Part shown: piece by piece, positions 8,983-20,100 of the stretch | Numbering within the stretch: position 1 is the first letter of the stretch | How the letters are laid out: each line of letters begins with the position of its first letter | Assembly: GCF_033439725.1 (NCBI RefSeq) | Contig: NW_026944390.1 | Location: forward strand, 1,736,001-1,800,000 | Length of the DNA stretch: 64,000 nucleotides | Source: Neurospora tetraspora | Taxonomy: Eukaryota > Ascomycota > Sordariomycetes > Sordariales > Sordariaceae | Reading direction: 5' to 3' | Made by a program: the position numbers and the translations under genes | The notes under the pieces: generated by a model | Told to the model about the DNA's origin: nothing | What the model saw: the letters and a program-made list of their open reading frames with translations, nothing else | Databases searched by the model: none

Positions 8983-11900
8983 TTACCTCCTCCTCTTACC
9001 ACCACCACCCTGATCGCCGCTAGGGCCACGCTTCTTACCCTCCCTCTCCCAATACGCCTTCTTCTCCTTCTTCTCCTTGCTCAGGATCCGCTCCTCGGCA
9101 TCTTCCAGCCTCTTCGTGTACTTCTCGCGCTGCTCCGCCTTCTTGGCCTTGCGCTTCTCCACCACCTCCTTGCGGATGGTCGTGAGCTTCTGCATGAGAT
9201 CGCGCGCCTTCTTCTCCTCGCCGCGGACGACGACCGCGCGCTTCTGCATGTACGTCTCCTTCTTCTGCTTCTTGGTCTGGATGATCTGCGACTTGAAGGG
9301 CAGCTCGGCCGCGAGGGCACGCGGCACACGGAGAGGGTTGAACCGACGAGTCTCGCGCTCGATCTTGCGGTACTGCGAGTTCTTGTCGAGCGGCGTGGCG
9401 ATGTCCTGGTCGCGGCGGACCTCGCCCGTGAGACGCATGCTCTGCCAGCCGACCAGGTTGGTGGCCGGGTTGTAGAAGCGGTGCGGCTTGATGGGGTACC
9501 ACGCGCGCAAGAAGACAATGTCGCTGAGCAGGATCTTGTCCTCGAAGGTGGCACGGAAGTGGCCGTCGGGCTTGGCAAGGGCGCGCTTGATCTGACCGCG
9601 GATGCCGGAGACGGTCTTGATGGAGGCACCCTCGAACTTGGCGATTTCCAGCGCCGAATTGAACATGTCCTTGATGAAGGCCGTGTTCTTGAAAATCTTG
9701 TATGGTGTACCAGTCTGGACAAGTTGTTAGCATCTAAAACATCAATTACAACAGGCAGGAATCAACATACCAGCTTGAGCTTCTTGACGATCTCGGTCGA
9801 CTCGTCTACGCTCAATACTGTACCGGTAGCCGCGATACGGAATCCGGGGTTGGCGGAAGAGAAGGACTGGAAGCATGTGAAACCAGTGTTGGGGGCACAC
9901 AGGGGGCCATAGAAGGTACCGAAACAGTGCATGTGCTCTGGGGTGTACTTCAACATTCTGTTTCTCGTACGAGAATCAGAGATGGAGTAGATGGGAAGGG
10001 ACTGGAATCGGCGCCAACCGAGGGAGAAGATGAGGGGATCTCCCGTCTTGAGAATCTTCTTGTGCCAACGGTGCTTCTTGATTCTGACTTGTACAAAGCC
10101 GAACCTGTCCTCCGTGGCCGAGAGACCTCCAACAACGATCGGCGTCCGTGGCCTAAAGTTCTTGACGAACTCTGCTGGGACACCCTCGATGACCATCCTG
10201 GCGTACTTGCCGGCCTTGTAGCCTTCGACAGCGATCCTTTGGCTTTCATCAAGGTTCTCGTATTCTGCCTTGTTGATGTCGAGCTGCTTCTGGATCATGG
10301 CCTTCTGAGCATCATACCAGTCGTCCTCTCCAAACTCCTCATCGTTGCCACCTTCTCGCCTGGCGATCGCTTTGTCGTTCTTGAAACCTTCACGATCTTC
10401 CTCTTCGAAGCGAAGCTTGAGCTCCTCCTTTCGGCGAGCGTTCTTCTCACGCTCGGCTTCTAGGCTTTCTGCTGGCTGCTCCTCTTCTTCCTCCTCTTCT
10501 CCATTCTCGTCGTCGGCGCCGTGCTTCTCCCCTGTCTCGAGATCCTCGAAAGCACCGTCACCTTCGTCGTCCTCGTCTTCGTCATCAAGACCCTCGAAAT
10601 CCGAACCATCTTCGCCCTCACCATCATCCTCGTCAAGTAGGTTGGCGGTGGCGAACTTGTTTCGGAGAGCCTCGACAGCGTCCTTGTCGGACCACTTGGC
10701 CTCTAGTTGTTCGTAGTCGAACTTGGGAATCATGCGATCCTCCCAAGAGTCCTCCTTGTCCTCCTTGCCAGTCCTCCTGAAGAAGGCTTCGTCGTCCTCT
10801 TCGATATCCTCCTCAATATCCTCCTCTTCATCTTGACCCGCCCATTTCTTGATGGCTTCCGTGGGAGCCATCGACTCGTCGTACATGTATCTCGCCAGGT
10901 CGACAGCACGGAAAGGTTTCCTCCTTCCGTGTAGTTGACTTGCGCGCTCCATCATGTTGTCCTTCCACTTGAGCTCAGGATCCTCCTCGTCATCCTCCTC
11001 GTCGTCGAAGTCGGATCCTTGGTCTTCGTCGCCGGATATCGAACCGAGGTCGGAGTCACTGTCGGCAAAGGCAACGTCGTCTTCTTGGTCGTCGTCGACC
11101 TGTTTCCTGAACATCTTGCCCAGCTTCATCTCGTTGAACTCAGACTCGACATCGGAACCGTCCTCCTCCTCATCCTCCTCTCCGCTCTCGAAGCCCTCGT
11201 CTTCGGGAGGTTCACCACTCTCGCCATCGGCAAGTCTGGCGGTTCTTCGGCTCTTGCGGCCAGTGTTTCCGACATCCTCGTCCTCGGCAGGGAGCTGGTT
11301 GATCTTTTGTCCACTCGCGAACAGCTTGACACCCTCGTCCGTCTGACCGAGGAGACGCCTCTCGTTCTGCAGGTCGATGATAAGCTGTTCTCCTTCACCG
11401 CGCTCGACACCCACAGCATCCTTGTCGAATGTGAAGCCGTTCTCCCTGGTAATCACAATGTGGTCGCCGGTAATCTTCAAGCCGCTGCGGTCGGCCATGG
11501 GCGCCCAGAGCTTCTTTTCCTTTTCATCGAGTCGCCTCCTGCCGGTCTTGCCACTGGCCTTGGCCAAGGCTTGTTCCATAGCGGGTGTCGGGCAAGGATC
11601 CGGCAATTGCTCCATCTCTTTGATTGTGAAGTCGCCCAAGCCAGCAATATGCACCCTTTGACCGTCGGCGGAGAAGTTCGTACCACGGAGGTAACCGGAG
11701 AGCTCGATCGTTCGGTCGCATTTCTCGTCTTCTTCGATCTGGGTGGGGTGGGTGACGTCGCGGTAGTTGTCGATGACGGTGTAAGGGTGGGAGTTGCGCC
11801 AAACGAGCGGGCGAGGGTTCTTCATGACGGACAAGAAGCGGGAGAGGTTGTGGATTTCGCGATCGGGGTAACGGCCGTTGAGGACACCGGAAAGGTAGAA

Positions 11901-12637
11901 AAGGTGGGCGCCCTGGTAGAGTTCGCTCCAAAGTCTGTGCTTCAACCTCTTCTTGGCGTCCTTCAGTGCCTGTGGTTTCCTGAACAAGTCGAGATGGGTG
12001 AGAATGCCGAAGACGTTTCCGGGCATACCAGTGGCGGCGAGGACGTTAAGGAACTCCATAGTCTCCATCTCGAATCCGAAGTTTCCATCAATCATCAGGA
12101 GGACAATGTCGGCGACCTTTGCGATGTCGACCATGGCCTCGAGTTCGTTGGCGCATTCGATGAAGGTCAATCTCTGCTTCTTGGACGTGACGACCGTGAT
12201 AGGTCCCACGGGATCCTGGATGGTTTCCTTTGCATATCGTCTAATGAAGGACTTGAGGAGGGTGGTCTTTCCTACACCGGGGGGGCCAACGATGGCAACG
12301 AGTCTCGGGGGCGGTTCATCGGGGACACGGTCGACGGCGGGGACGTGAAGACGCTTCTCTTTGATCTGTTGGAGAACACCAGTTAGCGATAGTCATGGAA
12401 GGATGGATTGATCACTGTCTGCTTACATCGTGAGATCTGGCGGCTTGTCTGGCAAGCTTACCGGGGTTGGCGAAGGCAAAGGCCTTGGGGTTCTTTTCTG
12501 CAGGGACAGTCAGTTTTGAATAGCAACGATAAGAAAAGAAACAATTGGACAAACATACCACCTGTATGCTTGGAGCCCCCCTTCTCCTTGGACTTCTTGG
12601 AAGCCCGATGGGGTTTGTGGGCTTGGACGTCGGCCAT
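8983..12637 (-). CDS. bms1: Ribosome biogenesis GTPase BMS1
   Basis: Essential nucleolar GTPase of the small-subunit processome, which with Rcl1 promotes early 18S rRNA maturation. Four exons: 12637-12559, 12497-12427, 12365-9771 and 9714-8983. They encode 1158 residues, close to yeast Bms1 (1183). The start reads MADVQAHKPHRASKKSKEK, and the exon 1-2 junction gives HTGEKNPKAFAFANPGKL, as in the family. The P-loop GPPGVGKTT lies at about residues 77-85. It is followed by KKQRLTFIECANEL, LMIDGNFGFEMETMEFLNVL and the T-L-D guanine-specificity stretch (LTHLDLF). A long central acidic region (many Asp-Glu-Ser runs) precedes the C-terminal Tsr1/BMS1 domain with RYDRFGFVQVRIKKHRWHKK-type sequence. 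The last exon carries FNSALEIAKFEGA, GQIKRAL, WYPIKPHRFYNP and a basic tail. Splice sites are canonical (GTATGT, GTAAGC, GTATGT donors). Identification is firm. Confidence 0.96.
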
Positions 12638-14018
12638 GATTACGGCTGGTGTCCGTGAACTTTTTGCAAGTTCAGTATGGATGGATACGCGGTCGCGATG
12701 GCAGGTGCAGGTGGAAATGCGACGGGACTCGCTTCCAATTCAACTGCCAAACGCTCCAGAAATTTTCGGGTGGTCGATTTTCTGATAGTACGCCAAGGGT
12801 CTTATCGATAAGCGATAAGAGACTTGGTGGGGCCGCTTCCCGGCAGGCGATCCCCGGCAGCACCGCCCCGGAGCGGGACTTGAGCAGTTGTGGCATGCGG
12901 GGAGTTCGAGACCCTGACAGGCAGTCCTGACCCTGAAGTCTTGGAACCTTCAACAACAGACGAACCGAAGGTTGAGAAGCGCTTTCGACTCTGGAACTAA
13001 CGTATAGTCACATCTTACATCTCCAATCAACTGTCCAAGTTCTCTCTTCGGAGTAAATATTCGTGAGACTTATACGAAGATATCGGCTCAATTGGTTGAG
13101 ATGTCTTTGCTGTCTCAAGCATGACCATAACTGCCAACCTTCTCACTGGTGGAGACTCCTCATACATTGGATTGTTCAGGGACCGCTCTTGCGTCAATGT
13201 TGACATCCCATTCCGAATCCACTCATGTTTCGAGTCTCTCAACAAACAGTTGTTGAAAGTTAAGACTCCGTGACAAAACGAGTCCGGCTGGCAAACCCTC
13301 CATAACCTACGGCGTCGGCCGAGGAATACCGGATGGGCCCCGAAACAGCCATGGCATCCGATCCCATCTTGCACAACACACCATTACGAGGGTTACATAC
13401 GTAATTGTCGTAGAAAGGAGGGTGATTTCAGGAGGGTATGGCGTATAGACTCAGAGTTACAAGAGGCAGGTAACATCCAAGGCTTTGAGCAGTGAGATGG
13501 TCGGTAGATGACTGGATCGGGTTCTCCGCGAGAATAGTGTCTCAGCCCGCGCCTAAGCGCTCGTTGGTGTTCTGAATTCCGCTTTCCTCAGTCGTTTGCG
13601 AGGTTGGACCGTTGGGCGCTGAGATGGAGGATTGTCTCTGTCGTCCCCACGCCTGGCAACCAAAAGAGTGTCACAAGTCACAAACGACCCTGCGGCAGGC
13701 TGTCGCTGGTCCAAGTGGATATGACGTATCATCCGCTCCAGAGGATGCTGATGATTCCCTGGTGCCGCGTCACTTGTGGCTCCTGACGGGATGGCAGTAA
13801 GACAATCTAGCATGATTGTCGCTTATCTGGCGCATGTGCATCTGTAGTTCGAGTCCACTTGTACCTGGCTCTCGATCACGTATAAGATGCTCCATCGTCC
13901 CCTCCTCCAGAGACAGCACCGGCTCTCCAGGTTCACGACAAAACACTATACTCAGTTTCTCTATTTCCAAACAGCAACACCAACTTTCTCACCACACAAC
14001 CCCCTCATTACCGCAAAC
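12638..14018. other. Intergenic region between BMS1 and the protease inhibitor gene
   Basis: About 1.4 kb upstream of two divergent genes. It should contain both promoters. The short open frames show no family motifs, and no tRNA or repeat was recognised. Confidence 0.55.
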
Positions 14019-14365
14019 ATGCCTTCTTACATTGTAGGCCCACCAGTTTACCTCGCCTGTTAACAAATACCATTCTTACTAACCCATCCACCATGACAGG
14101 TTACCCTCAAGGATACCGCTACCAATGACGAGATCGCCAAGACCAAGGAGGACGTCAAGAAGCAGGGCGGCAAGATCGGTCACGAGTACACCCTCATCAA
14201 GGCCTTCCAGTAAGACATACCTCCTCCGTACTCAGTGTTAGACACAAGAGCTGACACACTCTTCTCAACTACAGGGCCATCTATCCCGAGAACACTATCC
14301 ACAGCCTCGAGACCCATGAGCACGTCAAGGGAGTCGAGGCCGACCAGGAGGTCAGGACCCAGTAA
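14019..14365 (+). CDS. Protease B inhibitor-type I9 protein (PBI2/IB2-like)
   Basis: Small cytosolic inhibitor of vacuolar serine protease B, related to the propeptide fold of subtilisins (inhibitor I9 family). In yeast Pbi2 also acts with thioredoxin in vacuole fusion. Three exons: 14019-14033 (only 15 nt), 14100-14209 and 14275-14365, encoding 71 residues, near the 74-75 of yeast Pbi2. The spliced protein begins MPSYIVTLKDTATNDEIAKT, then KKQGGKIGHEYTLIKAF, and ends HVKGVEADQEVRTQ. This parallels Pbi2 IVTLK, GGSIVHEFDIIKG and IENVEEDKEVHTN; the Val-Glu-x-Asp-x-Glu-Val end is the family hallmark. Introns have GTAGGC and GTAAGA donors and CAG acceptors. The gene is easily missed because no exon exceeds 110 nt. 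Confidence 0.9.
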
Positions 14366-15037
14366 AGGAGCACATCCGATTTCAACAACATGTTTGAAGC
14401 ATTAGGCGTCAAGGACAACATTGGGAATCATGATATTACAAGTAGAACGGGAAGGACATGGGATGAGACGACAGAGAGAGGCATGATCTGGTGATGGATC
14501 TCATGCGGGGCACCAATCGCGGGGTAACAGCGAGAGGTTACCTAGACAGCGACAGGGGGCTTACATGCCGGCTTCGCTGTCGTTTCAGTGACACTCTCTA
14601 CTGAAACCGGCTGTGCATTTCCATTCAGATAGAGGCGGCCATTTGATGATTGTTATGAATTCAAAGAAAGATATCCAACTTTAACTCAAATCGTTTGACT
14701 GTATTCAATTACCCAAGTCCGAACATGCGATGCTTCGAGCTGGAGGAAAGAGGAACCGACATGAGACAGAACGGGAAGCAGCCAAAGCAGCCCAGCCCTC
14801 AAGGTGCTCCAAGCGGCCTGGGCAGCCCCTTATCGCTTAGTGTATCGATTGGACCACGATAACCCTGTTTCAGCAGTAACTGCTATGTCATCCCGTCGCG
14901 GCGCTGAGCACACTACACTCTCCACCGGACCTCGACCGGACCGGACCCTAGACTACTTGCACCAAAAAGTCTCCAAATTCAGTCTCGTAACAGAAACCTT
15001 GCCATTGAAACCCGCTACCGCATAACAACATGCCGAC
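14366..15037. other. Intergenic region upstream of the mitochondrial kinase gene
   Basis: About 670 nt between two plus-strand genes. It should contain the inhibitor 3' region and the kinase promoter. An open frame at 14804-15025 lacks any family character and ends before the kinase start. Nothing else is recognised. Confidence 0.55.
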
Positions 15038-16473
15038 ATGAAATTCATCGTGAGGCCGTCGAGGTTCCCAAGCCCTCTCAAGGCCTCCTTGAGCTCAAAC
15101 TACCCGAGACTGTATTCCATCCTTCAACAAAACAAGGAGAGACCCCATTACGACCGCCCGCTCAGCAGTCGCCATGAGCTAGAGGACAAAGTCCCATGGC
15201 TGGCTAGCCAGCCTCTACACCAGCTGAGTCTGGCCGATCTCGTCAAGTAAACAAACAATTCCCTTTCTCTTCCTCATCTGTAGAAGCATCGAACTAACAA
15301 TGGCATCGTTCTCCCAGACACGGCCGCCCCCCTCTCTCCGCCGAAGCCCTCCTCTCCTCCGCCCGCTTCACCCTCTCCCTCCTCCCCATCCGCCTCGCCC
15401 ACCGCATCCAAGCCCTGCGCAACCTGCCCTACATCGTCGTCTCCAACCCCAACATCTCGCGCATCTACAACAACTACCAGCACTCGCTCTCGACCTTGCT
15501 CCCCTGGCAAGGCAAGACCATCAGCTCTCTCGACGACGAGATCAAATTCACCCAAGTCCTCGCCGAGCTCGTTCAAACCCACACCGACACCATCCCCATC
15601 CTGGCCAAGGGCTTCATCGAATGCCGCAAGTACATCTCCCCGAGGGAAGTCACCCGCTTCCTGGACGAACACCTGCGCGCGCGCATCGGCACGCGGCTGG
15701 TAGCCGAGCAGCACATAGCCCTGCACTACAGCTCGACGCCGCACTTCGACCCGGAAGCCTCGCCCACGCCCTGCCCGGAGCCCGAGACGCACCCGTCGTA
15801 CATCGGCGTGATCGACACCGCCCTCCGGCCCGCAAGCGTGATCGACTCGTGCGGCGGCTTCGTCGCCGACATCTGCGAGCTCAACTACGGCGTGCGCCCC
15901 GAATGGGTGGTAGACGGCGAGCCGGACGCCACGTTCGCGTTTGTGCCCATGCACCTCGAGTACATCGTCACGGAACTGCTCAAAAACGCGTTCAGGGCGA
16001 CGGTGGAGAACGGCATGAGCCGCGAGCCGGTTGTAGTAACGATTGCGCCCGAGCCGGCTAGTAGTGCCGCTAGCGCGGCCACTCCCGGGGTTTACTCGGA
16101 TTGCCCTACCAAGAACTCGAAAGCGCATGGGATCATCCCCCTACATGATCATGCCCCCGGCGTGACGATTAGGATCAGGGATAGAGGGGGCGGGATCAAC
16201 CCGGCGGTGTTGCCGCATATCTGGGGGTACTCGTTTACGACGTTTAACGAGGCGGACGATGATGAGCCGCCAGGGGCGTGGGGGGAGGAGGCCATGGGGT
16301 TGATTTCGACTACCGGGGTGGGCGGGAGCACGATTGCTGGACTGGGGTATGGATTGCCGTTGAGTAGGGCGTATGCTGAGTACTTTGGGGGAGGGATTGC
16401 GGTGCAGAGTTTGTATGGATGGGGGACGGATGTGTATCTGAGGTTGAAGGGGGTGGGCAAGATTGAGTATTGA
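15038..16473 (+). CDS. Mitochondrial pyruvate/branched-chain ketoacid dehydrogenase kinase family protein
   Basis: Protein kinase of the PDK/BCKDK family (GHKL fold), which phosphorylates the E1 alpha subunit of a mitochondrial 2-oxoacid dehydrogenase. Two exons, 15038-15246 and 15318-16473, encode 454 residues. The first 35 residues are Arg/Ser-rich and fit a matrix presequence. The helical N-domain has HGRPPLS, LPIRLAHRIQALRNLPYIV and RFLDEHLRARIGTRLVAEQH, matching the BCKDK/PDK consensus. The ATP site shows the N-box ELLKNAFRATVE (Glu289, Asn293), DRGGGI (Asp358) and GLGYGLPLSRAYAEYFGG near 411-428, then GWGTDVYLRL. All nucleotide-binding motifs are intact. The junction reads LVKHGRPP, conserved in the family. 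Whether the target is PDH (yeast Pkp1/Pkp2-like) or BCKDH cannot be decided by eye. A short Ala/Ser-rich insert (about 318-328) sits before the G1 box. Confidence 0.9.
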
Positions 16474-17180
16474 TTGATGCTTACTTACTATATCCGGTTC
16501 GGTCAGTCAAGTCAGTCGGTCGGTCGGTCGGTCGGCCGGTACGCTGTTATAGATATCATGTCAAGTGCCGGTTATGAGTATACTAGTATTTGGGTAGGAG
16601 ATTTAAAGAGGTCCGTCCATAGGTAGTACATGACTTCAACGAGTCAAGTTCTTCAGACCATACATATATGTCGTTCATTCCTGCTTATGGTCAAGGCAAA
16701 TCAAAATTAGATGGACGTGTTGAAACTCGGTTCGATGTTGCTTTCTTTTTGCACTCAACATTTACATTTACATCTGGATTCATACTTCTCATCATGCCTT
16801 TCCTTAAGAGTAGGGGTTGCATATTAAATGGCAGATATATTCAACAGCTATAACGCCAACTAAACATCAACCGTTGACATACAAATAGACATTCAGCATC
16901 ACTTCTCATGCGTACGTCTGAGTGTAGTGCAAAAATACATTGCTATGATATGCTATAACTATCCAAAAACAAAAACTCAAAAGCCAAAAACGAAATATCC
17001 AAAAAAGATAGTGTCTATGCTACTATGTCCATTAATAGTTTTTTGCCTCAACCACCAACAACCAACAAAACGTTCGACCAAATCAAAAAGACATCCGTCC
17101 AATCCATCCAATCAGTTAGTCAATACCCAATCAGATAATCCCATCCATTACATGTTATGACATGAATCAGATCAGATGTT
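16474..17180. other. Convergent intergenic region with a GGTC repeat
   Basis: About 700 nt between the convergent kinase and chitin synthase genes. A short GGTC tandem repeat lies at about 16518-16538. The remainder is A/T-rich, as expected for 3' untranslated DNA. No gene is recognised. Confidence 0.6.
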
Positions 17181-20100
17181 TCACATGTTCGCCAACTCAT
17201 TATCAATCTGCCTGTCCATAAACGTCCTCCTCTCACCCACCAACTCCGTCTGCAACCGCTGCTCCACCAGCGCCCGCACCTGCTTCTTCGTCACCGTATC
17301 CAAATCAACCTCGCGAAGCACGCCCTGGATGGCCTCGATGATCATGTGGTCGTCGGGGCCAGGAGTGCTGCGCTGGAAGTCAATCGACCCCAAACTTTCC
17401 GAGTGGCTCATGCCGGGACGGTGTCCGGGAATACCGAGGCTCATGCCCGTGGCCGTGGACAGACGGGGGTTGACCATGCCGCCGGGGCCGAGAGCGGGAG
17501 GGGTGTTGGTCATGGAGCGCATAGCGTTCTGGCTGGGGCCGCGGCTATGACCGCCAGGGTAGTCCTGGTACGGGCTGGCGCGGCGCTGCATCTCGACCAT
17601 GGTGCCGCCCATCGAGGCCATGCTCTGGCGGTTCTGCTCGGTGAAGGGGGAGGCGCCGACGAAGGTGCTGGCACGGGTCATGGCGCCGCTACCGCCGCCG
17701 TTGGGACCGAGGCCAGGGCTGTGAGGGGGCATGTAAGCTCCGGCACCGCGACCGCCGAACCCAGTAAGAACGGACGGCTGGCGGACCGAAGAGTAGACGG
17801 ACTTCATGTCATCGACCTCATACGTCTCCTCGTACATACCGCCCAGGTGCTCATCCATACCCTTCTCAAGAGGGCCACCGCGACGACCGGGGAGGTTGTT
17901 GGCCAGGGCGTAGTCGTCCCAGCGCTGGAGAGGAATGGCACGGGGGTCAAAGCCCTCCTCGTCGACAGCAACAACTTGCTTCTTACCGGTTTCACCAATG
18001 ACAACGCGGGTATTACCCCAGGCGAAATCATCCTGATGCCAGAAAGAGTAGATGGGCAGAATGAAGGAGTAGATGGGGAAGGCCAGGATGTAGATGATCA
18101 TCCAGCCCACGTGCTGCCATTGACGCTTGAGGATGAAGATAAGCGCCTGGAGACCGTACACAGCCGCAATCATGATGATCGAAAGCAGAGGGAACTGTCC
18201 AGAGTGGGAAGCGGCCGTGTAAATGAGATAAACGATGTAGACGCAAGTGGCGGGAAGAATGATGGTACCGAAGAGATCGATGAAGACGACAATGCGCATC
18301 GAGAAGAAACAGAAACCACACATTTCCTCGAGCCACATCAATTCGGCCAAGTTGTGGATGGTCGAGTTAATCCAACGACGACGCTGAGACAGCAGAACGC
18401 TCCAAGTATCGGGGGCGGCCGTTTGGCAGTAGGCATCGGGAATGAACTTGTAAGACATGTACGGGAAGTGTTTGGTCATGAGCGTGGTGAGGAAACGATC
18501 CTCACCAAGCGAGAGCAGGTTCTTCTTGTGGAGCGTGTCAACAATGCAATCGCTGTACTCGCGGATAATGTCGTCCGAGATAATGAGCGGCTTTCCCTTG
18601 TCAACAGTACGCAAGCGGTACATGGTGAAACTATCGGATTGTCAGTATCGTCTACAACAATCAGTGAGCAAAGGGACAACCAAACTTACCAACCGGGCAA
18701 ACAGGTAACGCTGCCAAAAAGAGACTCGAAAGCCTTCGCCAAGTGATGAGAAATGTAGTACTCGTAAACCTGGATCATAGTCCACCACGAACGTTCCTCA
18801 TTCTGCAAGCTGGTTTCACCGCAAATACCGGCAATCTTGGCGTTATTGGCGCAGGCAGCCACCAGGCGGTTGAGAGAATCTTCCCGAACGCTGGTATCGG
18901 CATCGACCATGAGGAGGTATTCGTAAAGCTCGGGGTCCACACCAATGATGTTGTTGATCTGGTGGAAGATTTCCAGTTCCAAGGGGTTCATGGGAGCACG
19001 GTGATGGACGCGGTTGAGGAAGCTCATGAGCAGAATCTGCGAGTCACGCTTACCACGGTTACCGGGCTTCGTCTTGGACTGCTCAGACTCCTTGCCGACC
19101 TTGACAACCACGATATAAGGTACCACGTTTCCTTCGAATTCATACAATCCAGAGTAGACCTTGCCGTAGTTGAGCTGTTCGGCTCCAGTACCGACGGACT
19201 TGAAGGACAAAGCAGGTGGGTCAACCTTGGGGTCAACACCGAGAATATCGAGGACGATCTTGGGAGTAGGACGGTCGTTGCCAGCACCGACGATGACACC
19301 GTCGCAAATGACAAAGATAAGCTTCCGCTTGTTGTCGTACTGGAGGGCTGTCAAAGAGTCCAGGGCTTTCCTCAGCGAGTCTTCGCCTTCGGTATAAGCG
19401 GGCACCTGGCAGATGACGAACTTGTCCTGGGGAGCGGGGCGTCTCTTAGATCCGAATTGAAGAGCTGACACGAACTTGACCACGATGATAGCGCAGACAA
19501 CAATGGTAAATGCAAGCAAGATGTAGTTGTTGACTTGACACCTGGCCGAATAACGGAAATCGGGCTTGCCGATGTACCACGTGTTCTTAACACAGTTAAG
19601 ACTGTTCATAACACTCTCATACTGAGTCTGGTTGCTGCTGACGCGATCGATCAGGTTGTTAATCTGGTCGGTCAAGTCCTGACCGGGGTTGTTCTGGACG
19701 AGGTTGGAGACCTGGGGGTCGAGGAATGCCCATCTAGCATCGTTGTTCATACGCTTGGCGGTGTACATGTAATCGGTCAAGTCGTAGATGAGATCCTCGT
19801 AGATGAACCACTGGTGATTCCAGTCTTCACCTTCCTGCTTGATCTTCTTAGCTTCCCAGACCACGTCGCCATGGTAGTACTCCTTGATGGCGGGCAAGAA
19901 CGTCTGGGTATACCAGTATCTTTCAGAGAGCTTGCTCCGAATATTAGGCTGCGTAGGGCCGGAAATGTGCTGGGCCACAATGAATTCAGGGGTAGTGTTG
20001 AATTGCAACGTGATATCATCCGCGATGCCGAGGCCAGGGCAGGAAATGTAGAGAGGCGGGACAAAGTAATCGGAGAGGTCTTGGCCAGCAAGCGGCATCA

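Noticed and set aside
10935-12386. Long open frame (about 480 codons) on the plus strand opposite BMS1
   Set aside because: It mirrors the GC-rich codon pattern of BMS1, has no domain-like sequence and starts inside the other gene. It is a shadow frame.
13840-13870. GTTCGAGTCC match to a pol III B-box
   Set aside because: No A-box or cloverleaf around it.
17346-18746. Long plus-strand frame opposite chs-7
   Set aside because: Antisense to the conserved chitin synthase C-terminus, with low-complexity composition and no motifs.
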